This document shows, piece by piece, positions 1 to 8,222 of a stretch of 47,323 nt of DNA. The notes beneath the pieces were generated by a model. That model was not told where the DNA came from, ran no database searches, and saw only the letters and a program-made list of their open reading frames with translations. The DNA is taken from contig JACQPH010000023.1 of assembly GCA_016207645.1 (NCBI GenBank), positions 1-47,323 of the forward strand. Reading direction: 5' to 3'. Each line of letters opens with the position of its first letter. Position 1 is the first letter of the stretch. This stretch comes from Elusimicrobiota bacterium. Lineage in GTDB: Bacteria; Elusimicrobiota; Elusimicrobia; Elusimicrobiales; UBA9959. The translations under genes were made by a program, and so were the position numbers.

Positions 1-1
1 G

Positions 2-448
2 AACTACATGTACGCCACCAGCCAGCTCTCGCAGACCACGCTGCGCAGCGTGCTCGTCCAGCAGGAGCTGGACGACCTGCTCTCCAACCGCGACAAGATC
101 AACAAGAACCTCCAGGAGATCCTGGACCAGCACACCGAGCCCTGGGGCATCAAGGTCTCCAGCGTCGAGGTCAAGAACGTGGACCTGCCGCAGGAAATGC
201 AGCGCGCCATAGCCCGCCAGGCCGAGGCCGAGCGCGAACGCCGCGCCAAGATCATCCACGCCGAGGGCGAATTCCAGGCCTCGCAGAAACTGGCCGACGC
301 GGCGGCGATAATAGGAAAGGAGCCGGCCGCCATACAACTGCGCTACCTGCAGACCCTCACCGAGATAGCCACCGAGAGGAACTCCACCACCATCTTCCCG
401 GTGCCGATAGACCTGCTGACCATGTTCATGAAGAAGAACCAGAACTGA
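2..448 (+). CDS. Stomatin/prohibitin (SPFH, slipin) family protein, C-terminal part
   Basis: The gene enters from the left edge already in frame, and only its last 148 codons are present. The visible part is the end of an SPFH domain ([18 protein letters not shown], then [16 protein letters not shown]) followed by the alpha-helical segment typical of slipins ([22 protein letters not shown]). It ends with [11 protein letters not shown] just before the stop. Slipins are inner-membrane scaffold proteins that form oligomeric rings and often work with an NfeD-type protease. The membrane anchor and any NfeD partner would lie upstream of the window. The first visible ATG is internal to the conserved domain, so it is not the start. 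Family call is secure. The specific role is unknown. Confidence 0.9.
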   Translation, partial: NYMYATSQLSQTTLRSVLVQQELDDLLSNRDKINKNLQEILDQHTEPWGIKVSSVEVKNVDLPQEMQRAIARQAEAERERRAKIIHAEGEFQASQKLADAAAIIGKEPAAIQLRYLQTLTEIATERNSTTIFPVPIDLLTMFMKKNQN

Positions 449-462
449 GGTTTAAAGCAAGA

Positions 463-503
463 GGAAGGGGCAGAGCGATGCATGGGCAGAACTCTGCCCT
501 TCC
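463..503 (+). terminator. Imperfect hairpin between the SPFH gene and hemW
   Basis: The arm 463-475 (GGAAGGGGCAGAG) pairs with 492-503 (CTCTGCCCTTCC), giving 12 pairs with one bulged G around a 16-nt loop. No strong T-run follows (TCCCTTTCCG), so it may be a weak or Rho-assisted terminator, or simply an mRNA hairpin. Confidence 0.4.
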
Positions 504-530
504 CTTTCCGCCCGCGGCCCCGCCCCCCCT

Positions 531-1622
531 ATGCGCGGACTATACGTACATCTGCCTTTCTGCCGGGCCAAGTGCGGCTATTGCGACTTCGCCTCCGCCC
601 CCGGCGCCCCGGCGGAAATAGACGCTTTCCTGGAAGCGCTGGCCGGCGAGGCTTCGGCTTACGGCGCGCTGAAGGGGAAGTTCGACACCCTCTATATAGG
701 CGGCGGCACGCCCAGCCTGCTTTCCGCGCGCCAGCTGGTAAAGCTTTTCTCGGTCCTTTCGGACGTGGCCGGCCCGCTGAGCCGCCTGGCCGAAAGCACT
801 TTCGAAGCCAACCCGGAAAGCCTGGACGTGGAAAAGGCCGCCCTGCTGAAGAAAGCCGGGATGAGCCGGATAAGCCTCGGCCTCCAGGCCTCGCAGGACG
901 CCCTGCTGAAGCGGCTGGGCCGCATCGCCATGTCCGGGGATTTCCTGAAGGCCTTCTCCCTGCTGAGGGAGGCCGGTTTCGACAATATCAGCGCGGACCT
1001 GATGTGCGGCCTGCCGGGACAGACCCTGAAGGATTTCACCGGCTCCATAGAATGGCTGCTGAAGCTGAAGCCGGAACACGTTTCTTTTTACGCGCTGGAG
1101 GTACACGACGGGACGCCGTTCTCGGCCGACGGTCTCAAGGAGGAACCGGAGGCGGCGGCGGCTATGTACGAAACCGGGGCGGCCGCGCTCGCCCTGGCCG
1201 GTTTCCGGCGCTACGAGATCTCCAATTTCGCCAGGCCGGGCCATGAATCCCGGCATAACCTGAATTACTGGGACCAGGGCGAATACCTGGGCCTCGGCCC
1301 CTCCGCCGCCTCCTACCTGGGCGGGGAACGGCGGGCTAATACGGCCGGCGCCGCGGCCTATGTCAGGGCTGCGCTGGCCGGGGAGGAAATACCGGCTCAG
1401 TACCGGGAAACGCTCTCCGGCCGGAAGAAGAGCGCGGAAAAAATAATGCTGGGCCTGCGCAAGACGGCCGGAATTGAACTGCCGGACGATATATTTATAG
1501 AATTTGAACAGGAGCTCTCCCGTTTGGCGGAAGCCGGCCTTCTTGAAAGGAGCGGCCGCCATATAAAGATAAGAGAAGACCGCTTTTACGTCTCCAACGC
1601 AGTTTTCCGCGAATTCGTGTAA
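531..1622 (+). CDS. hemW: HemW-like radical SAM protein (heme chaperone, coproporphyrinogen III oxidase-like)
   Basis: This 363-residue protein starts directly at the conserved HemW N-terminus (MRGLYVHLPFCRAKCGYC). The radical-SAM cysteines are C11, C15 and C18 (CX3CX2C). IGGGTPSLL is the SAM-binding glycine motif, and GLQASQDALLKRLGR and NLNYWDQGEYLGLGPSA match HemW rather than HemN. HemW is now seen as a heme-binding chaperone that delivers heme to cytochromes and respiratory enzymes. True HemN carries extra N-terminal residues and a fourth cysteine context not seen here. No Shine-Dalgarno sequence precedes the ATG, since the upstream bases are almost all C and G. It runs in the same direction as valS, 12 bp downstream. 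Family call is firm. The chaperone role comes from the family. Confidence 0.92.
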   Translation: MRGLYVHLPFCRAKCGYCDFASAPGAPAEIDAFLEALAGEASAYGALKGKFDTLYIGGGTPSLLSARQLVKLFSVLSDVAGPLSRLAESTFEANPESLDVEKAALLKKAGMSRISLGLQASQDALLKRLGRIAMSGDFLKAFSLLREAGFDNISADLMCGLPGQTLKDFTGSIEWLLKLKPEHVSFYALEVHDGTPFSADGLKEEPEAAAAMYETGAAALALAGFRRYEISNFARPGHESRHNLNYWDQGEYLGLGPSAASYLGGERRANTAGAAAYVRAALAGEEIPAQYRETLSGRKKSAEKIMLGLRKTAGIELPDDIFIEFEQELSRLAEAGLLERSGRHIKIREDRFYVSNAVFREFV

Positions 1623-1634
1623 TTAAGGAAGATC

Positions 1635-4328
1635 ATGCTCAGCAAAGTTTACGCTCCCGGGCCGGTAGAGGCGAAGTGGGCCGAAGCCTGGCAGAAGGAC
1701 AGGCTTTTCATTTCCGAGCCCAGCCCGGACAGGAAGCCTTTCGTCGTCGTCATCCCCCCGCCCAACATAACCGGCGCGCTGCACATAGGCCACGCCCTCA
1801 ACAACACCCTGCAGGACGTGCTGGTCCGCTACGCCCGCATGCGGGGCCGCGAGGCCTGCTGGGTGCCCGGCACCGACCACGGCGGCATAGCCACCCAGAA
1901 CGTGCTGGAGAAGATGCTCAAGGCCGAAGGCAAGACCCGCCACGACCTGGGCCGCGAGGAATTCCTGAAGCGCACCTGGGCCTGGTACGGCGAATGCGGC
2001 GGCACCATCCTGGGCCAGCTGCGCAAGCTGGGCTGCGCGCTGGATCTCGGCCAGGAGAACGTCCGCTTCACCATGGACAAGCCCCGCGCCGCCGGGGTCT
2101 TCGAGGCTTTCCGCTCCCTCTGGGAGAAGAGCCTGATCTACCGCAGCGAGCGGATGATAAACTGGTGCACCCGCTGCGGCACCGCCCTCTCCGACATCGA
2201 AGTGGAGTACGAGGACGAAAAATCCAAGCTCTGGCATATCCGCTATCCCTACGAGGACGGCGCCGGCTCGGTGACCGTGGCCACTTCCCGCCCCGAGACC
2301 CTGCTGGGCGACACCGCCGTGGCCGTGAACCCGGAAGACGGCCGCTACAAGGGCCTCGCCGGCAAAAAGCTGAAGCTGCCGCTGACCGGCCGCCTCATCC
2401 CCCTCGTCGCCGACGAGGGCGTGGAAAAGGATTTCGGCACGGGCGCGGTGAAGGTCACCCCCGCCCACGACCCGCTGGACTTCGAGATAGGCCAGCGCCA
2501 CAAGCTGGAGGTCCTGCGCGTCATCTCCTACGAAGGCCGCATGGTCAACTGCCCCGCCGAGTACGAGGGGCTGAGCGTGCAGGCCGCGCGGAAAGCCGTG
2601 GTGGAGGCCCTCGACGCGGCCGGCCTGCTCGAGAAAGAAGAACATTACAAGCATTCGGTCAGCAAGTGCTCCCGCTGCCTGAGCCATATCGAGCCCCTGG
2701 TCTCGGAGCAGTGGTTCGTGAAGATGAAGGGCCTGGCCGCCCCGGCCATAGAGGCGGCCGAGAAGGAAAAAGTCAGGTTCTACCCTTCCTCCTGGAAGAA
2801 GCCTTTCACGGCCTGGCTCGGGAACATCCAGGACTGGTGCATCTCCCGGCAGATCTGGTGGGGCCACCGCATCCCGGTCTGGTACTGCCGGAGCTGCTCC
2901 GCCGACGGCCTCAAGTTCGACGACAAAGGCGCGCTCTCCCGCGTTTCCTTCGCCGACGGAGCGCGCCCTATAGTTTCCCAGGACAAGCCCTCCTCCTGCG
3001 GAGCCTGCGGCGGGCATGACCTGCTGCAGGACCCGGACGTCCTGGACACCTGGTTCTCCTCGGCGCTGTGGCCCTTCTCGGTCTTCGGCTGGCCGGAGAA
3101 GACGAAAGAGCTGGATTATTACTATCCCACCTCCGTGCTGGTCACCTGCTACGACATCCTCTACCTCTGGGTGGCCCGCATGGTGATGAGCGGCCTGGAG
3201 CACATGGGGCGGCCGCCCTTCGAGCAGGTCTACGTGCACGGCATGGTGCGCGACAAGCACGGCAGGAAGATGTCCAAGTCCATCGGCAACGTGATAGACC
3301 CTCTCGTCATGATGGAGAAATACGGCACCGACGCTATGCGCTTCTCGCTGATGGCCCAGACCATGGGCGGGCGCGACGTCCCCTTCTCGGAGGAGGGGAT
3401 CATCGGCGGCCGCAATTTCGTGAACAAGCTCTACAACGCCGCCCGCTTCATACAGCTGTACCTGCCGGAAAAGCCCGGCCCGCTCAAGACGGAGCCGCCC
3501 CGCGAACTGGCCGACCGCTGGATACTAGAGCGCTACGCCGAAGCCCTGAGGAAGTCCGAAGCCTCCATGGCGGAGTACGACCTGCCGAAAGCGCAGGACG
3601 CGCTTTACGCCTTCGTCTGGGACGAGTTCTGCGACTGGTACCTGGAACTGGCCAAACCGCGCCTGCAGGGCCCCGGCAAGGAAAAGGTCCTGGCGCTCAT
3701 GCTTGAGCTTTTCAGCGGCGCGCTCAAGGCGCTGCACCCTTTCATGCCTTATATCACGGAGGAGCTTTACGCGAGCCTGAAGCCGTACCTGGAGAGGCCC
3801 GGCGATTACCTGCTGAAGCAGCGCCGGCCTGAAATTTCCGGTACCGGCACGGGCGCCACGGCCGAGATGGAAGAGCTGATGGGCATGATAACCCAGCTGC
3901 GTGTGGCGCGCGCCCAGTTCGAGATCCCCCCCGGCAAGACCATAAAGGCGCTGGCCGCCTCCGCCGACGCGGCGGCGCTGGAGCGCCTCAGGGCGGGCGC
4001 GGCCTACGTCAAGCTGCTGGCCAAGGTGGAGGAACTGGAGATAGGCCGGGACCTGCCCAAGCCCCCCCGGGCCATCAGCGCTCTTTCCGGCGCTTTCACT
4101 CTCTATGTGCCGATGGAAGGCGCGGTGGACCTGGAAAAAGAGAAGGCCAGGCTGGCCAAGGAGCTGGAAAAGGCCCGCAAGGACGGCGAGCAGGCCCTTT
4201 CGCGCCTTAACGACCCGGCCTTCACCGCGCACGCGCCCAAAGCCGAAGTCGAAAAGATAAAAGCCCGCTCCGAAGAAATGTCGGGGAAGATCTCCAGGCT
4301 GACGGCGATACTCGAGGAGCTGAAGTGA
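1635..4328 (+). CDS. valS: Valine-tRNA ligase
   Basis: An 897-residue class I aminoacyl-tRNA synthetase that charges tRNA-Val with valine. The HIGH motif is residues 50-53 (PPNITGALHIGH) and KMSKS is residues 545-549 (GRKMSKSIGNVIDP). The CP1 editing domain lies between them (TSRPETLLGDTAVAVNP, GTGAVKVTPAHDPLDF). The anticodon-binding region (ADRWILERYAEALRKSEASM) is followed by a C-terminal coiled coil (EKEKARLAKELEKARKDGEQAL), which is diagnostic of ValRS over IleRS and LeuRS. Length is normal for the family. An AAGGAAG ribosome site sits 5 nt before the ATG. The gene ends 16 bp before a miniature inverted-repeat element that separates it from the convergent riboflavin operon. Confidence 0.98.
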   Translation: MLSKVYAPGPVEAKWAEAWQKDRLFISEPSPDRKPFVVVIPPPNITGALHIGHALNNTLQDVLVRYARMRGREACWVPGTDHGGIATQNVLEKMLKAEGKTRHDLGREEFLKRTWAWYGECGGTILGQLRKLGCALDLGQENVRFTMDKPRAAGVFEAFRSLWEKSLIYRSERMINWCTRCGTALSDIEVEYEDEKSKLWHIRYPYEDGAGSVTVATSRPETLLGDTAVAVNPEDGRYKGLAGKKLKLPLTGRLIPLVADEGVEKDFGTGAVKVTPAHDPLDFEIGQRHKLEVLRVISYEGRMVNCPAEYEGLSVQAARKAVVEALDAAGLLEKEEHYKHSVSKCSRCLSHIEPLVSEQWFVKMKGLAAPAIEAAEKEKVRFYPSSWKKPFTAWLGNIQDWCISRQIWWGHRIPVWYCRSCSADGLKFDDKGALSRVSFADGARPIVSQDKPSSCGACGGHDLLQDPDVLDTWFSSALWPFSVFGWPEKTKELDYYYPTSVLVTCYDILYLWVARMVMSGLEHMGRPPFEQVYVHGMVRDKHGRKMSKSIGNVIDPLVMMEKYGTDAMRFSLMAQTMGGRDVPFSEEGIIGGRNFVNKLYNAARFIQLYLPEKPGPLKTEPPRELADRWILERYAEALRKSEASMAEYDLPKAQDALYAFVWDEFCDWYLELAKPRLQGPGKEKVLALMLELFSGALKALHPFMPYITEELYASLKPYLERPGDYLLKQRRPEISGTGTGATAEMEELMGMITQLRVARAQFEIPPGKTIKALAASADAAALERLRAGAAYVKLLAKVEELEIGRDLPKPPRAISALSGAFTLYVPMEGAVDLEKEKARLAKELEKARKDGEQALSRLNDPAFTAHAPKAEVEKIKARSEEMSGKISRLTAILEELK

Positions 4329-4343
4329 ATTTAAGGAAACTTA

Positions 4344-4557
4344 GTAACTACCCAGGTGGTGGAGGGTTGGCAGGGGTTTTGTTTCGCGAACCCCTTGCGG
4401 AAGGGGGGCCCCGCTTCGGGGGGGAAACCGACGCAAGGGTTTCCGAAGCTATGCTAGTGCCGTCTAAAGAGCTATGCTCATCGGACGGCCCTCTTCCGGG
4501 GTTCGCGGGGCAAAACCCCGTACAACCCGAACCCCGTATAGCGACCTGAGCAGTTAC
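4344..4557. mobile_element. Miniature inverted-repeat element, copy 1 (MITE-like, 214 bp)
   Basis: The left end GTAACTACCCAGGT and the inverted right end GTAACTGCTCAGGT agree at 12 of 14 positions, so these are terminal inverted repeats. The interior holds three GC-rich hairpins, for example GGGGTT/AACCCC around 4374-4394 and again around 4498-4518. The same element occurs in opposite orientation at 29032-29200. There is no open reading frame of note and no transposase, so it would be mobilised in trans. It fills the gap between the convergent ends of valS and ribE and may also serve as a two-way terminator. This copy differs from the other mainly by a 46-bp internal insert. Confidence 0.75.
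4445..4490 (+). repeat. Nested short hairpin repeat, copy A (46 bp)
   Basis: Comparison with the element copy at 29032-29200 shows that these 46 bp are absent there: GGGTTTCC continues directly into CTCTTCCGGGG. The insert has two related ~22-bp units beginning GCTATGC. Its second half folds as GCCGTC...GACGGC around an inner GAGC-TAT-GCTC hairpin. Related copies lie at 36360-36402 and 39472-39536. Confidence 0.7.
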
Positions 4558-4562
4558 AGCAG

Positions 4563-5168
4563 TTAAAAGAAACCGTTCTCTTTCAGGAATTCCCTGGTTA
4601 TGCCCGGGGAAGCCGCCTTGGCGGCGTATTTGCCCAGAATATCGTATTCTATGTTCAGCAGGCCGCCCGGCTTCAGCGTTCTCAGGGCGGTATTTTCCCA
4701 GGTATGCGGGATGATAGCGGCCTTGAAGGAAACCGCGGAAATGCCGTAAACCGTCAGGCTTATACCGTCCAGGGCCACGGAGCCTTTCTCCACAAGCAGG
4801 GCCCCCGCCGTCTTTTCCACTTCTATGACCACGCTATTGCCGGCCTTGCGCGCCGCGATAAGCCGCGCGGCGCCGTCCACGTGGCCGGTCACGAAATGCC
4901 CGCCCAGGCGCGCCCCCGCGGCCAGCGCACGCTCAAGGTTGACCGGCGAGCCGGCTTTAAGCAGGCGCAGCGTCGTCTTCGAGGCCGTCTCCGGGCTCAC
5001 CGAGAAAACGGCGCGCCCCGGCCCCGACCCGGCAACGGTAAGGCAGGCCCCGTTCACGGCCAGGCTCTCGCCGTCGGCGAGCTTCCAGGCGGCGGGGATG
5101 GAAATTTCCAGCCCTCCGGCCGGGACGGCCTTGACTTTCCCCACGGCTTCTATTATCCCGGTGAACAT
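4563..5168 (-). CDS. ribE: Riboflavin synthase alpha chain
   Basis: A 201-residue protein that dismutates two 6,7-dimethyl-8-ribityllumazine molecules to riboflavin and the pyrimidinedione that is recycled. It starts with the invariant MFTGIIEAVG and has the family's two tandem lumazine-binding barrels: LAVNGACLTV in the first and VALDGISLTV in the second. The linking segment GGHFVTGHVDG is also typical, and length is normal. It is the last gene of the riboflavin operon, 2 bp after the ribD stop codon, so translation is probably coupled. Expression should follow the FMN riboswitch in front of ribBA. The name ribE follows the usage in which ribH is lumazine synthase. E. coli calls this gene ribC. 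Confidence 0.97.
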   Translation of the reverse strand: MFTGIIEAVGKVKAVPAGGLEISIPAAWKLADGESLAVNGACLTVAGSGPGRAVFSVSPETASKTTLRLLKAGSPVNLERALAAGARLGGHFVTGHVDGAARLIAARKAGNSVVIEVEKTAGALLVEKGSVALDGISLTVYGISAVSFKAAIIPHTWENTALRTLKPGGLLNIEYDILGKYAAKAASPGITREFLKENGFF

Positions 5169-5170
5169 GT

Positions 5171-6268
5171 TCAGAACCTCAGGTCCAGCATAAGGTCCGG
5201 CCCGGCGCGGCCTATGGAGGCGAGGCGCGCCTTTATCCCCAGTTCCTTCCTGGCGGCGTTAAGCGAGTCGGGCCAGACCATCGAATTCTTCGATCCCGTG
5301 CCCCCTATTATGAGCGGCGAGACGAAACAGACGAACCTGTCGGCGAGGCCCTCGCTTATGAAGGAGCCGGCCACCCTGCCGCCGCCCTCGACCAGCACAT
5401 GGCTTATGCCCAGCCCGCCCAGCGCTTTGAGCAGGGCGGGGAGGGAAACCCGGCCCCTGTCGGATGGCAGGACCAGGACCTTGACTTCATGCGGGAGCTT
5501 CTTCATCGCCGAGACGGATGCTCTGCGCGTGGTAGCCACGATAACCCGCTCGTTCTCGAATATTCTGGCCCGGCGCGGCACCCTGAACGAAGAGTCCAGG
5601 GCCACTATCCAGGGCTGGCGGCGTATCTTCACGCCCCGCACGTTAAGCCTGGGGTCGTCCGCCAGCACCGTGCCGATACCGGCCAGCACCGCGTCCGCCT
5701 CCGCCCTCAGCCTGTGCCCCTCCAGCCTGGCCTGCGGCGAGGAGATCCAGCGCGAGCGCCCCCGGGCGTCGGCTATCTTCCCGTCGAGGCTCTGGGCGAT
5801 CTTTACTGTGACGTAAGGCAGGCCGGTGCGCATGTACTTATTGAAGGCCGGGTTGAGCGCTTCGCACTCTTTTCTCATGAGGCCGGACTTTACCCGGAGC
5901 CCCGCCCGCCGCAGCAGGGCCTCGGCCCTGCCGCCGTTCGCCGGGTTCGGGTCGGCTGCGCCTATGAAGACCGACTTTATGCCGGCATTTATGATGGCCG
6001 CGGTGCAGGGCGGGGTTTTGCCGAAATTGGAGCAGGGTTCCAGGGTGACATAGAGAGCAGCCCCGGCCGCCGGGGCGGAGCAGGCCTTCAGGGCGTTCAT
6101 CTCGGCGTGCGGGCCGCCGAAACGCAGATGGGCCCCCTCGCCTATGATCTTACCGCCCCTTACTATCACCGCCCCGACCATGGGGTTGGGATGCGCGCCG
6201 TAGCGGCCTTTCCCGGCCAGCTCGACGGCGCGCGCCATGAACGCTTCGGTCCTGCTGAGTTCCCGCAT
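5171..6268 (-). CDS. ribD: Bifunctional diaminohydroxyphosphoribosylaminopyrimidine deaminase/reductase
   Basis: A 365-residue two-domain enzyme for the second and third steps of riboflavin synthesis. The N-terminal deaminase (about 1-145) has the zinc ligands H54 in HAE and C79/C88 in PCSNFGKTPPC, with E56 as proton shuttle. The C-terminal reductase (about 148-365) has VTVKIAQSLDGKIA, the NADPH-binding region, and GISHVLVEGGGRVAGSF. Both active sites look complete. It lies 13 bp after ribH and 2 bp before ribE in the same operon. Confidence 0.97.
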   Translation of the reverse strand: MRELSRTEAFMARAVELAGKGRYGAHPNPMVGAVIVRGGKIIGEGAHLRFGGPHAEMNALKACSAPAAGAALYVTLEPCSNFGKTPPCTAAIINAGIKSVFIGAADPNPANGGRAEALLRRAGLRVKSGLMRKECEALNPAFNKYMRTGLPYVTVKIAQSLDGKIADARGRSRWISSPQARLEGHRLRAEADAVLAGIGTVLADDPRLNVRGVKIRRQPWIVALDSSFRVPRRARIFENERVIVATTRRASVSAMKKLPHEVKVLVLPSDRGRVSLPALLKALGGLGISHVLVEGGGRVAGSFISEGLADRFVCFVSPLIIGGTGSKNSMVWPDSLNAARKELGIKARLASIGRAGPDLMLDLRF

Positions 6269-6281
6269 ATAAGGACCCGCG

Positions 6282-6743
6282 CTATTTAAGTTCTTTGAAC
6301 AAATTCGCCATCTCTATGGCGGTGACCGCCGCTTCGGCGCCCTTGTTGCCGTGCTTGACCCCGGCGCGCTCGATAGCCTGTTCCAGGTTATCGGCGGTAA
6401 TTATACCGAATGACACCGGCACCTTGTGCTTCAGCGAGACCGTCGCTATGCCCTTGGCCGTTTCCTGGGCCACGAAGTCGAAGTGGGGGGTCTCACCTTT
6501 TATGACGGCGCCCAGGCAGATGAAGGCGCTGTAGCCGCCGGCGGCCAGCTTTTCGCAGACCAGCGGGATCTCGTAGGAACCCGGCGTCCTGACCACGGTT
6601 ATGTCGGCCTCGGCGGCGCCGTGCCGCCTGAGAGAATCCACGGCCCCGTCCAGCAGCCGGCTGGTGATGAAGTCGTTGAACCGCGCCACGACTATCGCGA
6701 ATTTCAGTTTCCCGGCCGTCAGGCCGCCTTCTATGACTTTCAT
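6282..6743 (-). CDS. ribH: 6,7-dimethyl-8-ribityllumazine synthase
   Basis: A 153-residue protein that condenses 5-amino-6-ribitylaminouracil with 3,4-dihydroxy-2-butanone 4-phosphate. Substrate-binding motifs are all visible: [23 protein letters not shown], the phosphate-binding [14 protein letters not shown] with the catalytic histidine, and [13 protein letters not shown]. Length is normal, and members form pentamers or 60-subunit capsids. An excellent AGGAGG site precedes the ATG by 5 nt. It lies 35 bp downstream of ribBA. The order ribBA-ribH-ribD-ribE differs from the common ribD-ribE-ribBA-ribH order of Firmicutes. Confidence 0.97.
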   Translation of the reverse strand: MKVIEGGLTAGKLKFAIVVARFNDFITSRLLDGAVDSLRRHGAAEADITVVRTPGSYEIPLVCEKLAAGGYSAFICLGAVIKGETPHFDFVAQETAKGIATVSLKHKVPVSFGIITADNLEQAIERAGVKHGNKGAEAAVTAIEMANLFKELK

Positions 6744-6778
6744 TTTATCCTCCTGTGAATACTCCGCCGCTCTCCGCT

Positions 6779-7978
6779 CTACACCAGATGTCCCAGCTTC
6801 TCTTTTTTGGTCTTCATATAGCGGGCATTGTGCCTGTTCGGACCGATGATAAGCGGTACCCGCTCCTTTATCTCCAGGCTGTACCCCGCCAGCCCGGCCA
6901 GCTTGCGGGGATTATTGGTTATCAGCCGCAGGCGGCGCAGGCCGAGGTCGCAGAGTATCTGCGCCCCTATGCCGTAATCCCGCAGGTCGGCGGCGAAACC
7001 CAGCGCCTCGTTGGCCGTCACCGTGTCGTAGCCCTTGTCCTGCAGGCTGTAGGCCTTCACTTTATTGGCCAGCCCTATGCCGCGGCCCTCCTGGCGCATA
7101 TAGAGGATGACGCCCGAGCCCTCTTTGGCTATCAGGCGCATGGCCGCGCGCAGCTGGGGGCCGCAGTCGCAGCGGCGCGAGCCGAACACGTCCCCGGTCA
7201 GGCATTCCGAGTGCACGCGCACCAGGGCGGGGTCCCCGGCCTTTCCCAGCATAAGGGCCAGATGCTCCAGCCCGGTCAGCCTCTCCTTATATACGGTGAT
7301 ATCGAAAGTACCGAATTCGGTGGGGAGCGTCGAAGCGGCGGCCTTCTCGACCAGGCTCTCGTTGCGGCGGCGGTAGGCTATCAGGTCGGCTATGGTGCCC
7401 AGCTTCAGGGCGTGCCGGGCGGAGAAACGCGCCAGTTCGGGCAGGCGGGCCATGGTGCCGTCGGGGTTCATGATCTCGCAGATAACACCGGCCCCGCCGA
7501 GCCCCGCCAGCCTGAGGAGGTCCGTACAGGCCTCGGTATGGCCGGCGCGGGCCAGCACGCCGCCGGCGCGCGCTTTGAGAGGGAAAACATGGCCGGGGCG
7601 GGTAAGGTCCCCGGGAAGGGAGGCCGGGTCCGAAAGCACCTTGATGGTGCGGGCCCTGTCCGCCGCGGAAATACCCGTGGTGACGCCCTTGGAGGCGTCC
7701 ACGGAAATAAGCCAGTTGGTCTTGTAGGGGTCGCTGCTCTCCCTTTCCATCTGGAACAGGTGGAGAGCGCGGGCCCTTCCCTCTTCCAGCGGGGAGCAGA
7801 TAAGCCCGCGCCCGTACCTGGCCATGAAGTTTATCCTGGCGGGGGTGGCGAACTTCCCGGCCAGCACCAGGTCGCCCTCGTTCTCGCGGCCCTCGTCGTC
7901 CGTGATCACCACCATGCGGCCGAGCTTAATATCCTTAATTATCTCTTCTACCGGAGAGAACCTGATGTTTTTCTTCAT
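6779..7978 (-). CDS. ribBA: Bifunctional 3,4-dihydroxy-2-butanone 4-phosphate synthase/GTP cyclohydrolase II
   Basis: A 399-residue fusion feeding both precursors into riboflavin synthesis. The N-terminal RibB domain (about 1-200) has [15 protein letters not shown] and the [13 protein letters not shown] loop. The C-terminal RibA domain has the zinc site [20 protein letters not shown], the catalytic RQEGRGIGL, and [15 protein letters not shown]. Both halves look catalytically intact. It is the first gene of the operon. Its ATG directly follows an eight-T run of an intrinsic terminator, and the AGGG in the terminator's 3' arm, about 9 nt before the ATG, is the only plausible ribosome site. The FMN riboswitch therefore probably controls both termination and translation of this gene. 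Confidence 0.97.
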   Translation of the reverse strand: MKKNIRFSPVEEIIKDIKLGRMVVITDDEGRENEGDLVLAGKFATPARINFMARYGRGLICSPLEEGRARALHLFQMERESSDPYKTNWLISVDASKGVTTGISAADRARTIKVLSDPASLPGDLTRPGHVFPLKARAGGVLARAGHTEACTDLLRLAGLGGAGVICEIMNPDGTMARLPELARFSARHALKLGTIADLIAYRRRNESLVEKAAASTLPTEFGTFDITVYKERLTGLEHLALMLGKAGDPALVRVHSECLTGDVFGSRRCDCGPQLRAAMRLIAKEGSGVILYMRQEGRGIGLANKVKAYSLQDKGYDTVTANEALGFAADLRDYGIGAQILCDLGLRRLRLITNNPRKLAGLAGYSLEIKERVPLIIGPNRHNARYMKTKKEKLGHLV

Positions 7979-8003
7979 AAAAAAAAGCCCTGGAGCAGGG
8001 CTT
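7979..8003 (-). terminator. Riboswitch-controlled terminator abutting the ribBA start codon
   Basis: On the minus strand AAGCCCTG-CTC-CAGGGCTT forms an 8-bp, 3-nt-loop hairpin that runs into eight T residues (7986-7979). The next three bases are the ribBA ATG. The AGGG of the 3' arm is the probable ribosome site, so the same hairpin would also hide it. The 10 bases at 8001-8010, which overlap the 5' foot of this stem, are perfectly complementary to 8190-8199 in the 5' strand of the riboswitch, suggesting an antiterminator. Confidence 0.85.
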
Positions 8004-8091
8004 CAGGGCGTAAGCGGAAGTAGCGGCGACCGGTAACCGGCGATCGGCGTCGCGCGCCGATCACTGGAGACTGATCACGAATTACTTAGCC

Positions 8092-8203
8092 GGTTCTTCT
8101 TTCATCCGGACTTTACCGTCGACCCCGGAATTTCGCCGGGTCTGCCCTCGCGGGCTTGCGGGTTATACCGCCGGTGGGGAGTTTCGCCCCGCCCTGAAGA
8201 ACC
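8092..8203 (-). ncRNA. FMN riboswitch (RFN element)
   Basis: Read on the minus strand, the element closes with the perfect 8-bp P1 helix GGTTCTTC/GAAGAACC. Between these lie the hallmark RFN segments: GAAACTCCCCACCGGCGGTA, AAGCCCGCGAGG, GGCGAAATTCC, GTCGACGGT and AGTCCGGATG. RFN elements bind flavin mononucleotide and switch off riboflavin genes. This one sits between its promoter (TSS predicted within a few bases of the first P1 base) and ribBA. An extra hairpin (8042-8062, GATCGGCG/CGCCGATC) lies between the aptamer and the terminator. Confidence 0.97.
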
Positions 8204-8211
8204 ACGGGAAT

Positions 8212-8220
8212 ATTATATCA
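8212..8220 (-). promoter_or_regulatory. Extended -10 promoter for the riboflavin operon
   Basis: The minus strand reads TGATATAAT, an extended -10 element (TGnTATAAT). No recognisable -35 hexamer is found about 17 nt upstream, as expected for extended -10 promoters. The predicted start, near 8205, is at the first bases of the FMN riboswitch. The motif begins 2 nt after the stop codon of the 1117-residue surface-protein gene. Confidence 0.65.
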
Positions 8221-8222
8221 AA

